NCBI RefSeq assembly: GCF_000194985.1
Contig: NZ_GL878519.1
Location: forward strand, 665,570-729,569
DNA: 64,000 nt
Reading direction: 5' to 3'
From: Dialister micraerophilus DSM 19965
GTDB taxonomy: Bacteria > Bacillota > Negativicutes > Veillonellales > Dialisteraceae
The stretch's first letter is position 1; the number at the start of each line of letters is the position of its first letter. The translations under genes and the position numbers were made by a program. The notes under the pieces were generated by a model. The model was given only the letters and a program-made list of their open reading frames with translations, was not told where the DNA came from and searched no databases. Shown here in pieces: positions 29,111 to 37,116 of this stretch.

Positions 29111-30259
29111 TTGAAAAAGTTAATTAATTCATTTATAAATCACGAAGCCGCCGGCGGTATGATATTGTTGTTTTTTGCGGTGTTGGCTCTTATTATCGCA
29201 AATTCTCCGCTCGCACATTTTTATGAACATTTACTTCATCAGGAAATTACTCTCGGTTTCTCTTCTTTCGGAATTGAAATGTCTTTCCTTCATTGGATTA
29301 ATGACGGATTGATGGTTATCTTTTTCTTTGTTGTAGGTATGGAAATCAAGCGTGAGTTTCTTTACGGTGAGTTGAAGTCGCTTTCTGCGACAATTATGCC
29401 GATTACCGCAGCTATAGGCGGTATGATTGTACCGGCAATTCTTTATTTTGCAGTTAATGCCGGTCTTCCGACTGCCGGCGGTTGGGGTATTCCTATGGCG
29501 ACCGATATAGCTTTTGCACTCGGTGTAATAATGCTTGTCGCACGTAATGCACCTCCCGGTCTTGTGGTGTTTTTGACTGCTCTTGCAATTGTGGATGATT
29601 TGGGTGCAATTGTCGTTATTGCGCTTTTCTACAGTACCGATGTGTCTTTCATCGCTCTTGCGTCCGGACTTGCGGCATTGCTTGTAGCTTTCATTTTCAA
29701 TCGTATGAAGGTAAAATCATTTATTCCTTACCTTCTTGCCGGACTTGTTGCATGGTATGCTTTCCTGAATGCCGGTATTCATCCTACGATTGCCGGTGTA
29801 TTGCTCGGATTTACAATTCCCGCAGGTGAAAATTCACTGCTTGAAAAACTTGAGCATGCACTTGCTCCGTGGTCTTCATTTTTCGTAATGCCGGTTTTCG
29901 CTCTTGCAAATGCCGGTGTTTCGGTAAGCGGAGGTATCGGAGATATATTTTCGCCTATCGGTATAGGTATCATACTCGGTCTTTGTGTCGGAAAGCCTTT
30001 GGGCATTTGCGGTGCGGTTATGCTTATTAAAAAACTTTTCAAGGGAGATATTCCCGGCAAAGCACGTAAATTGCAGTTGATTGCAACCGGCGCATTGGGA
30101 GGTATAGGATTTACAATGTCGATATTCATAGCATCTCTTGCAATGGATACTCCTCATCACTTGGAAGTTGCGAAACTTTCCATACTTTGCGCTTCTCTCA
30201 TTTCCGGTATAATCGGTATGGTTCTTTTCAAAGTCGATGAGAAATTGCATAAATCATAA
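29111..30259 (+). CDS. nhaA: Na+/H+ antiporter NhaA
   Basis: The antiporter has 382 residues from a TTG start at 29111, chosen because AAAAAGGAG lies just upstream and NhaA proteins begin near this point. The open frame extends back to 29006 without a ribosome site. The hallmark GMEIKREFLYGEL, PMATDIAFALGV and LAIVDDLGAI (paired transport aspartates) are present, with about 12 hydrophobic helices. It exports sodium in exchange for protons at the inner membrane. It is transcribed alone and ends at a terminator. Confidence 0.95.
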   Translation: MKKLINSFINHEAAGGMILLFFAVLALIIANSPLAHFYEHLLHQEITLGFSSFGIEMSFLHWINDGLMVIFFFVVGMEIKREFLYGELKSLSATIMPITAAIGGMIVPAILYFAVNAGLPTAGGWGIPMATDIAFALGVIMLVARNAPPGLVVFLTALAIVDDLGAIVVIALFYSTDVSFIALASGLAALLVAFIFNRMKVKSFIPYLLAGLVAWYAFLNAGIHPTIAGVLLGFTIPAGENSLLEKLEHALAPWSSFFVMPVFALANAGVSVSGGIGDIFSPIGIGIILGLCVGKPLGICGAVMLIKKLFKGDIPGKARKLQLIATGALGGIGFTMSIFIASLAMDTPHHLEVAKLSILCASLISGIIGMVLFKVDEKLHKS

Positions 30260-30267
30260 ATAAAATA

Positions 30268-30301
30268 CAGTCTTGTTTAAAAAACAGGGCTGTTTTTTAT
30301 T
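30268..30301 (+). terminator. nhaA terminator
   Basis: An imperfect stem of ACAGTCTTGTTT with AAACAGGGCTGT is followed by a T run, just after the nhaA stop. Confidence 0.7.
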
Positions 30302-30369
30302 GTTTTTTTACGTTTGTTTTTTATTCAATATTTTTACGATTTGTCTTTATTTTCGTTTTTCAAAATAAA

Positions 30370-30397
30370 AACCTCGATCTGTTTTCAAATCGAGGTT
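30370..30397 (-). terminator. dxs-like gene terminator
   Basis: AACCTCGAT pairs perfectly with ATCGAGGTT, with A and T runs on both sides. It lies just past the dxs-like stop (30403) and could also catch plus-strand transcripts from nhaA. Confidence 0.8.
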
Positions 30398-30402
30398 CTT
30401 TT

Positions 30403-32157
30403 TTATAAAATTTCTTTTATGTCTTGAATTATTTGCGGAACCGTCATTCCGTTTTGTTTCAATATTTCTTCGATGTCGTATCTGTCCAAAAATTCTTTTG
30501 CCAATCCGTAGATTTTTACTTTTATGTCGGTAGATGAAAAGTATGCCGCTATTCTTTCTCCGTATCCTCCGTCTTTTATTCCGTCTTCAAGTGTGATTAT
30601 TATTTTGTGTTTTTCTTTTACTTTTTGTGCGATTTTTTCGTCAATTCCCGTTATGTAAATCGGATTTATGAGGGTGGCTTTTATGCCGAGCGTTTTTTGT
30701 ATTTCTTCGGCAAGTTCTTCGCCTTTCGTCATCATTTGTCCAAGTGCGTAAATCGCTACGGTATTTCCGTCTTGTATTATTTCCGATTTATTTATTTCGT
30801 CATAATTTTTTCTTACTTCTTTTTTCGTGTACTTCGTTTTTCCTACCGGCATTCTTATCGCTACGGAAAATTTTTTGTTTTCAAGCGACCATTCGAGCAT
30901 CGCCATGTACTCGTTTGCATTTGTCGGTGCAAGGTATACGAGTTCGGGTATGTGTGATATGAGCGGTATGTCGAATATTCCCAAGTGCGTTTTGTCACGT
31001 GTTCCGTACAATGATGCGTTGTTTACGAGCATTGTTATCGGAGTTTTGTTTATACATACATCTTGAGAAAGTTGGTCGAATGCACGTTGCAAAAAGGAAC
31101 TGTATATCGCAAGGAGCGGTTTGCCGTCATTTTTCGCCATTCCGCTTGCAATTGATACTGCGGCTTCTTCGGCAATTCCTACGTCCATATATTGTTTGCC
31201 GACTTCTTTACGTTCTTTGTCCCAAAATCCGACAACGCTGGGTGTACCGGCAAGTATTACCGTAACTTCTTTGTCTTTTTTCGTCTTTTCAAGTATGTAA
31301 TCTCTTGTGAGTGTCGTGTACGTTTCAATTTGGGTGTTGTTTATGTTTTTACCCGTTTTTTCGTCATACGGTTGGTGGTAGTGCCATACTTCTTTTTCTT
31401 TTTCGGCATAATCATATCCCATGCCTTTTTGTGTAACCATGTGTATTACAACAGGTTTTGAAATGTTTTTTACTCTTTTAAGCACTTCGGTGATTTCTTT
31501 CAAATTGTTTCCGTTTTCAACGAAAATGTAATCCAAATTCATCGCTTTGAAAATATTGCACGGATAAGCGCCTTTCGTTTCACGAAGTTTTTTCAAATTT
31601 TCATACAATCCTCCGTGATTTTCGGCAATGGACATTCCGTTGTCGTTTACTATCATTATTAAATTGGTACCGAGTTCGCCGGCAATGCTCAAAGATTCGA
31701 GTGCCTGACCGCCCGAGAGTGAGCCGTCACCTATAATCGCCACTACATTTTCATCACTTCCACGCATATCACGTGCTTTTGCAAGTCCCAACGCCAAGCT
31801 CAACGATGTGGATGTGTGTCCGATTGTAAAAAGATCGTATTCACTTTCATCCGGACTTGTAAATCCCGATAAATCGAAGTAGTGATCGGGATCGGTAAAT
31901 GCGATTTTACGTTCCGTAAGTATTTTGTGTGTATATGTCTGATGAGATACGTCAAAAACAATTTTGTCGTAAGGCATCGTAAATACGTCATGCAAAGCGA
32001 CCGTAGGTTCTATCATTCCCAAATTCGGTCCTACATGTCCTCCGGTTGTCGGCATTCTGTGAATTAAAAGAGTTCTGATTTCATCAACCAGAGCCTGCTT
32101 TTCTTCCGCAGTCATCTTTTTCAAATCTGCGGGAGTATTTATTTTTTCTATGTACAT
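30403..32157 (-). CDS. dxs: 1-deoxy-D-xylulose-5-phosphate synthase-like thiamine enzyme
   Basis: The enzyme has 584 residues from ATG 32157, behind AAAAGGAA. The transketolase-type layout is complete: a thiamine-diphosphate site IIGDGSLSGG...NDNGMS in the first third, the pyrimidine domain with VGIAEEAAVSIASGMA, and YSSFLQRAFDQLSQD. Compared with E. coli DXS it is divergent. The DRAG motif, whose Arg420 binds the substrate phosphate, reads NNAS here, and the RYPRG motif reads RMPVG. It may therefore be a DXS paralogue with another acceptor rather than the pathway enzyme. It is transcribed divergently from the MocR gene. Confidence 0.7.
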   Translation of the reverse strand: MYIEKINTPADLKKMTAEEKQALVDEIRTLLIHRMPTTGGHVGPNLGMIEPTVALHDVFTMPYDKIVFDVSHQTYTHKILTERKIAFTDPDHYFDLSGFTSPDESEYDLFTIGHTSTSLSLALGLAKARDMRGSDENVVAIIGDGSLSGGQALESLSIAGELGTNLIMIVNDNGMSIAENHGGLYENLKKLRETKGAYPCNIFKAMNLDYIFVENGNNLKEITEVLKRVKNISKPVVIHMVTQKGMGYDYAEKEKEVWHYHQPYDEKTGKNINNTQIETYTTLTRDYILEKTKKDKEVTVILAGTPSVVGFWDKERKEVGKQYMDVGIAEEAAVSIASGMAKNDGKPLLAIYSSFLQRAFDQLSQDVCINKTPITMLVNNASLYGTRDKTHLGIFDIPLISHIPELVYLAPTNANEYMAMLEWSLENKKFSVAIRMPVGKTKYTKKEVRKNYDEINKSEIIQDGNTVAIYALGQMMTKGEELAEEIQKTLGIKATLINPIYITGIDEKIAQKVKEKHKIIITLEDGIKDGGYGERIAAYFSSTDIKVKIYGLAKEFLDRYDIEEILKQNGMTVPQIIQDIKEIL

Positions 32158-32362
32158 ATTATTCCTTTTCAAATTTCAACAAGTATAAGTATAGTATACC
32201 ATAATTCACACCGCTTCCTTATATTTAAATCGATATATAAATAAATTTCACGAATTGCTTTTATTTGGTTATATACTTTTGTTTGAATTTGAACATATAC
32301 TATGTTACTATCAAGTATAATATTATTCTAATTAAGTATTCTGTTTTGTTAAGAGGTAAAAA

Positions 32363-33451
32363 ATGGAACACGATAAGAAAATATCCGCATATATGCGTTT
32401 GTACACAAAAATCAGAAGTTCGATAACCGGCAAAGTTTACAAGTACGGAAGTAAATTACCTTCAAAACGTCAGCTTGCCGAACGAATGGGAGTAAGTGTC
32501 ATAACGGTTGAGCATGCGTATGAACTTTTGGCGGAAGAGGGATATATAGAGCCGCGTCAACGTAGAGGATATTTTGTAATTTACAATGAAGACAATTCTT
32601 TTGCGGTGGGAAAAAAGCCGATAAATATTTCCCCTTCAATGCGTAAAAACATAGAAATCGAGCAGGGACGTCTTTATTCACGTGAAGATTTTCCGTTTTC
32701 AATTCTTGCAAAAACGATGCGACGTATACTTACAATGTACGGTGAAAAAATATTGAGCCGTTCACCCAACAAGGGACAGCCGGAATTTCGCAGAGCAATT
32801 GCAGAGTACCTGGCACGAAGCAGAGATATAATTGTAGATGAAGATCAAATTCTCATCGGTGCCGGTGCGGAATACCTCTACGGACTTACGGTACAAGCTT
32901 TAAGGCGAAACGTTTTGTACGGTCTTGAGGATCCCTCATACGAAAAAATCGAACAGGTATACTTGGCAAACGGTGCGAAAATAGAAAAACTGAAAATGGG
33001 CATTGAAGGTATAGAAACGGAGGCGCTGCAAAAAAGTAATGCACAAGTTTTGCATGTAACACCTTACAACAGTTATCCCAGCGGAGTAACTGCAAGCGCT
33101 TCTAAAAGAAGAGAATACATTAAATGGGCATCAAAACGTAACGGAATTTTGATTGAAGACGATTTCGATTCGGAATTCACCTTACTTTCAAAAGCTGAAG
33201 ACACACTGTTTTCATTGGCTCCCGATTCGGTAATATATATGAATACGTTCTCACGTACCATAGCACCGTCAATACGTGTAGGTTACATGGTAATACCGAA
33301 AAGATTGACGGAAAAATTTGAAAGAAATATAGGTTTTTATTCATGTACGGTTCCGGTATTCGACCAATTGGTGCTTGCCGAATTCATATCAAACGGAAGT
33401 TTTGAACGTCACATAAACCGTATACGAAGAAAAAAAGAAAAGAACTTTTAG
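32363..33451 (+). pseudogene. MocR/PdxR-type regulator, truncated, PLP lysine replaced
   Basis: A GntR-type winged HTH (residues 1-75, SKRQLAERMGVSVITVEHAYE) is fused to a class I aminotransferase fold (from residue 100, with SPNKGQPEFRRAIAEYL and IEDDFDSEF). MocR proteins are usually about 460 residues; this one ends at 362. At an A7 run near 33430 the frame stops; one extra A would continue only to a stop at about 33490, where a terminator lies. The PLP-binding Lys of the usual TFSK motif is Arg here (NTFSRTIAPS). It may be inactive, or act without PLP. An AAGAGGT site precedes the ATG. Confidence 0.7.
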
Positions 33452-33468
33452 AAAATCAGGCAATTCAA

Positions 33469-33500
33469 AAGGCTTACCCGATTGAGTAAGCCTTTTTTTT
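33469..33500. terminator. Bidirectional terminator between mocR-like gene and ECF S gene
   Basis: AAGGCTTAC (33469-33477) pairs with GTAAGCCTT (33486-33494), followed by eight T on the plus strand. The convergent gene's stop is at 33499, so the stem can also end minus-strand transcription only after a read-in of a few bases; its main role is on the plus strand. Confidence 0.8.
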
Positions 33501-34029
33501 ATTTCTTAATAATAATTCTCTGTACAATTGAAGGGAAACTCCACTTCCAACAAATGAAGAGACCGATAACACAATCAATTACACCTTCCAACAAATCGAA
33601 AGGTATCTTAATCATTGCGTATTCCATAGTACTGTATACGAATGATCTTCCCAAGAAATATCCGATGCATGAGATGATTTGACCTGCCGTAACACCCATA
33701 ACCGATGCGACAATCGGTTTATCGGTAAGGCATTTGCGTGCAATCACCGAAATCACGACACCTTGAATACCGTGTACTACAAGAGATACGAACATCGGAG
33801 CCGGATAGAAGAAGAAATCTCCCAAAAACGCACCGATACCCGCAACGACAAACGCTCCTGCCGGATCCAATGAAATTGCGGCAATGGTTATAATGATTTC
33901 ATTAAAATAAAAATGACCGCCCGGAACAGGGATACTGAAAGAACTTAAAATTACATTTATCGCCATCATAAGTGCAGTCAAACAAAGCCACTGTGTATTA
34001 TGCGGCAAACTTCCATATTCATGTTTCAT
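33499..34029 (-). CDS. ECF transporter S component (substrate-binding membrane protein)
   Basis: The protein has 176 residues from ATG 34029, behind TTGGAGG. Six hydrophobic helices are present. The pattern LTALMMAINVILSSFSIP, then GAFVVAGIGAFLGDF and VVHGIQGVV, is typical of vitamin-uptake S components that share an ECF ATPase module encoded elsewhere. The substrate is not readable. It lies tail to tail with a MocR/PdxR-like gene, a family often tied to vitamin B6, so pyridoxine is one candidate, as inference only. Confidence 0.8.
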   Translation of the reverse strand: MKHEYGSLPHNTQWLCLTALMMAINVILSSFSIPVPGGHFYFNEIIITIAAISLDPAGAFVVAGIGAFLGDFFFYPAPMFVSLVVHGIQGVVISVIARKCLTDKPIVASVMGVTAGQIISCIGYFLGRSFVYSTMEYAMIKIPFDLLEGVIDCVIGLFICWKWSFPSIVQRIIIKK

Positions 34030-34338
34030 ATATACCTCCAAAGAGTATTTTTGAACCCATGGCGTTCATTCTTAAAACATTATAAAATATTTTTTGAAAT
34101 CTTAAAATTGCCAAAATTGAATAATTTTATAATACCAGTTTTAAATGTAATTTTTTTTTACAAAAACAAAATACATATTGAAATATCAAATGCACTTAGA
34201 AATTTAAGACAAATATTTTCATCCGACATGTTTTTACAAAGTACAAATATTTCATAAAACGCAAAATAAAAACGGATAAAGAAATAAATCTTCATCGTTT
34301 TTAATGACGACTCAATTTCCTTAACCGTTTTTATTTTT
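34030..34338. other. AT-rich spacer with a cfa-side hairpin
   Basis: No gene is seen. On the minus strand, downstream of the CFA synthase stop, an imperfect stem (AACGG near 34327 against CCGTT near 34275, 11 of 14 pairs in the arms) could terminate the cfa transcript. The rest is T/A-rich leader of the ECF S gene. Confidence 0.4.
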
Positions 34339-35505
34339 TTAATACCATCTTGTCATCGGTAAATCGTTGTTTACACCTTTTGTCATAAGAATTTGATGCA
34401 AATCTATATTACCGAGCTTGAATGCGGCGGCACATCCGCAGAGGTATAAATCCCACATGCGAACGAATTCTTCACCACGTTCACTCTTGACTTTTTCACG
34501 AACTTTTTGGAAGTTTTCATACCAACATTTCAAAGTCTTGTAATAATGTCTGCGTAAACTTTCAACGTCAAGCACACGGAAATCATTCTCGTATGCGCGG
34601 TATATCATTTCACGAAGTGACGGAAGCGTTCCGCCCGGGAAAATATACTTACGCATCCACGGATTTTTCGATCCTTCGGTATTACCGCTTATGTAATGTA
34701 AGAGGAAAACTCCTCCATCACACAAAAGGTGGTTTGCCGTTTCCATATAAAGTGAATAATTCGAACGACCTACATGCTCAATCATACCTACACTTACTAT
34801 ACGATCGAACATCAAACCTTTTGATTCCAAATCACGATAATCCACAAGATCGATATGTACTTTGTCTTCAAGTCCCAAAGCCTTTATACGTTCACGACCT
34901 TTTTTACACTGTTCCTTGCTCAAAGTACAACCGTAACCGGAAACACCGTACTTCTTTGCAGCTTCAATCAAAAGATATCCCCAGCCGCAACCGATATCCA
35001 AAATTTTCATGCCTTTTTCAAGATGTAACTTTTCAAGTATGTAATGCACCTTGTTACGCTGTGCTTCTTCCAAAGTATCCTTTTCATTTTTGAAATAAGC
35101 ACACGAATAACTCATTGACGGATCGAGCCAAAGAGAGTAAAAATCGTTTCCTAAATCATAATGAGAAGAAACTTCCTTTTTTTGATTTGCTTTGGATTCC
35201 GATGTATGCAGAATACTGCCCAAAGCACCCTTGTCCAATGAAAATTGATTTGTTTGACTCAAAATTGCATACAAAGCTTCGTAAAGGTCGCCTTCAATTT
35301 CGATATCCTTGCGCATATATGCTTCTCCGAGCGCAAGCGAAGTAGATGAAAACAACTGCTTCTTGGGAATATCTTTATTTACCTTGACGGTAAATTTCGG
35401 CTCACCTTCTCCGATTTTATAAACTTTTCCATGTAAACTTACATTAAAACAAACTTTGTCGAAACGCTGCAAATAATGAATCAAAAATAAATCAAGCATC
35501 GACAT
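34339..35505 (-). CDS. cfa: Cyclopropane-fatty-acyl-phospholipid synthase
   Basis: The enzyme has about 388 residues from ATG 35505, which sits at a workable distance from GAAGGGA; a GTG at 35514 is too close. It has an N-terminal lipid-binding region, then the methyltransferase core with HYDLGNDFYSLWLD, MSYSCAYF, the AdoMet loop ILDIGCGWGYL, and VSVGMIEHVG with the family's active-site residues. It transfers a methylene group from S-adenosylmethionine to unsaturated phospholipid acyl chains at the membrane. It lies just downstream of, and on the same strand as, a DUF2156 gene, so the two may be coexpressed in lipid metabolism. Confidence 0.92.
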   Translation of the reverse strand: MSMLDLFLIHYLQRFDKVCFNVSLHGKVYKIGEGEPKFTVKVNKDIPKKQLFSSTSLALGEAYMRKDIEIEGDLYEALYAILSQTNQFSLDKGALGSILHTSESKANQKKEVSSHYDLGNDFYSLWLDPSMSYSCAYFKNEKDTLEEAQRNKVHYILEKLHLEKGMKILDIGCGWGYLLIEAAKKYGVSGYGCTLSKEQCKKGRERIKALGLEDKVHIDLVDYRDLESKGLMFDRIVSVGMIEHVGRSNYSLYMETANHLLCDGGVFLLHYISGNTEGSKNPWMRKYIFPGGTLPSLREMIYRAYENDFRVLDVESLRRHYYKTLKCWYENFQKVREKVKSERGEEFVRMWDLYLCGCAAAFKLGNIDLHQILMTKGVNNDLPMTRWY

Positions 35506-35531
35506 CCGATACACATCCCTTCACACTTTTT

Positions 35532-36413
35532 TTACTTAAGCGTGACATTGTACTTCTCTGCAAAATGATCGGGATGATACTCGTTTTTTGCTTTCCTCAA
35601 GCCTTCAATACCTAAATCCTCTTCGCGATTTACGAACTCGGTATCTTTGAACTCATTAAGAATAAAATCTCTGTTTATCGCCTGATATAAACCGCGCACC
35701 TCAGGATTTGCCTTTTCAAAATGTATATGTGCGACATTTTCATTAAGCAAATCTCCGCAAGTAAAAGCCTCTACCTTGCCATAAATACGAATAACGGCAC
35801 CTTTTAAGCCCAACGCCTTCCAATTGTCGAAAGCGAGATTTATGGCCTCTTCCTCTTTTTCAATATCACCATGACGCACGAACCATTCACTTATTCCTCT
35901 ACGAGCATCCTCCATATTTGTATCATTTACGGGTTCATACACATAGTCACCATATTCTCTTAAAAAATGATTCAGGTGGTTCTTTTTCATTCTGAATTTC
36001 TTTCCGGAAAGATTGATCAGATCACTCGTCTTGTAAATATACTCCCAATCATCACGAAAGGGCGTGAAAAGATACTTATCCGGTACTTGCGTCTCAATTT
36101 TTTCTACAACCTCTTTTGAGGCACCCATCAACATGAAAGGATGACCTGTTTTATCAAACTCATGCTGAATTAATTCCAAACCGTGAGAAAAAGAAGCACC
36201 TTCTTTTGCAAACGGCGGCATGAAATAGACTTGAGTTCCCCTTCCTGCACGTATGAACAAAATATCGTCCTGCTCTGCCCACATCGTATTGTAAGAATTT
36301 TGCCATAAAAATAATGTGTTGAACGAACAATCACATTGCTCATAATGATGAACCTTGAAAAAATCATTTATTCTTTCCTTATCGTCTATATTAAACCGTC
36401 GGAATTCTATGAT
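35532..36413 (-). CDS. DUF2156 (phosphatidylglycerol lysyltransferase C-terminal-like) protein, non-AUG start
   Basis: The GNAT-like DUF2156 fold is usually about 290 residues. The first ATG (36284) would give only 250 and has no ribosome site. The frame continues upstream with family-like sequence (CDCSFNTLFLWQNSYNT) to IEFRRFNIDDKER. There GGAGGGAGG is followed five bases later by ATC (36413-36411) and then ATA; no ATG, GTG or TTG lies in frame upstream. I therefore start it at 36413 (293 residues) with a non-canonical codon. The alternative is a mutated ATG and a gene with reduced expression. Confidence 0.7.
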   Translation of the reverse strand: MIEFRRFNIDDKERINDFFKVHHYEQCDCSFNTLFLWQNSYNTMWAEQDDILFIRAGRGTQVYFMPPFAKEGASFSHGLELIQHEFDKTGHPFMLMGASKEVVEKIETQVPDKYLFTPFRDDWEYIYKTSDLINLSGKKFRMKKNHLNHFLREYGDYVYEPVNDTNMEDARRGISEWFVRHGDIEKEEEAINLAFDNWKALGLKGAVIRIYGKVEAFTCGDLLNENVAHIHFEKANPEVRGLYQAINRDFILNEFKDTEFVNREEDLGIEGLRKAKNEYHPDHFAEKYNVTLK

Positions 36414-37116
36414 TTTCGCCTCCCTCCGACCTTCGAATAAAAATTATACCGAAGTCCTACCCATAATTTAAACCTTTATCGGAAAATTTTCAAATCAAAC
36501 TATAATATTAGAAAATTTACGCAACTGTTCACAACGAAAATACAAAAACAGGAAAGTTTGTTCGTTAAAATAAAAAAACTCCTTTTTTTACGTGTTTTTT
36601 ACAAAAAATACAACATTAAAATCAATAAAATCTGCATTTTAATTTTGTAAAATAAAAAGTTATTCACAGTTATTCACAAATATTTTTCATATTTCCACAT
36701 CTTAAAAAACTCGACAAAATAAAGTTTTTTTGCTATTCTCAATTAAAACGACGAAAATTTTATTCACATTTTTAAACCTGTATTTTTGTACACTCCTTGT
36801 AAACAATTCACAAAAAATGCATTTTTACTGTTTTTTTTCAATTTATAAATTTGTTATTGTCACAACTTGTGGAAAACTGTGAATAAGTATGTGAAAAAGG
36901 TGAATAACTGCGTATTTTACACATTTTTTACATCTTTGTTTTCAAAAAATTACACATTGGAAAATACAAACTTCCGTTTTTGTTTTCGTTATTCTCATTT
37001 AAACATATCGAAAATAATCTATATTTATATATTACCACAGTTGTCGCATTTTTCATAAATTTGTATTAAAATATCAGTTATGAATTTAAAAAAAATTATA
37101 ATAAAAGGTATTTTAT
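36414..37116. other. Gene-free divergent spacer with a DnaA-box cluster
   Basis: About 700 AT-rich bases between a minus-strand and a plus-strand gene. Exact TTATTCACA occurs at 36661-36669, 36671-36679 and 36761-36769. The reverse form TGTGAATAA is at 36878-36886. One-mismatch forms lie at 36868-36876 (TGTGGAAAA), 36890-36898 and 36899-36907. Left and right groups face each other around an AT-rich centre. The same motif forms the oriC boxes beside dnaA in this window. No TAG-triplet run is seen here. Confidence 0.6.

Noticed and set aside
36661-36907. Calling the 36.7-kb cluster a second oriC
   Set aside because: No TAG-triplet run, no dnaA/dnaN beside it and no skew reset at that point; only box content supports it.
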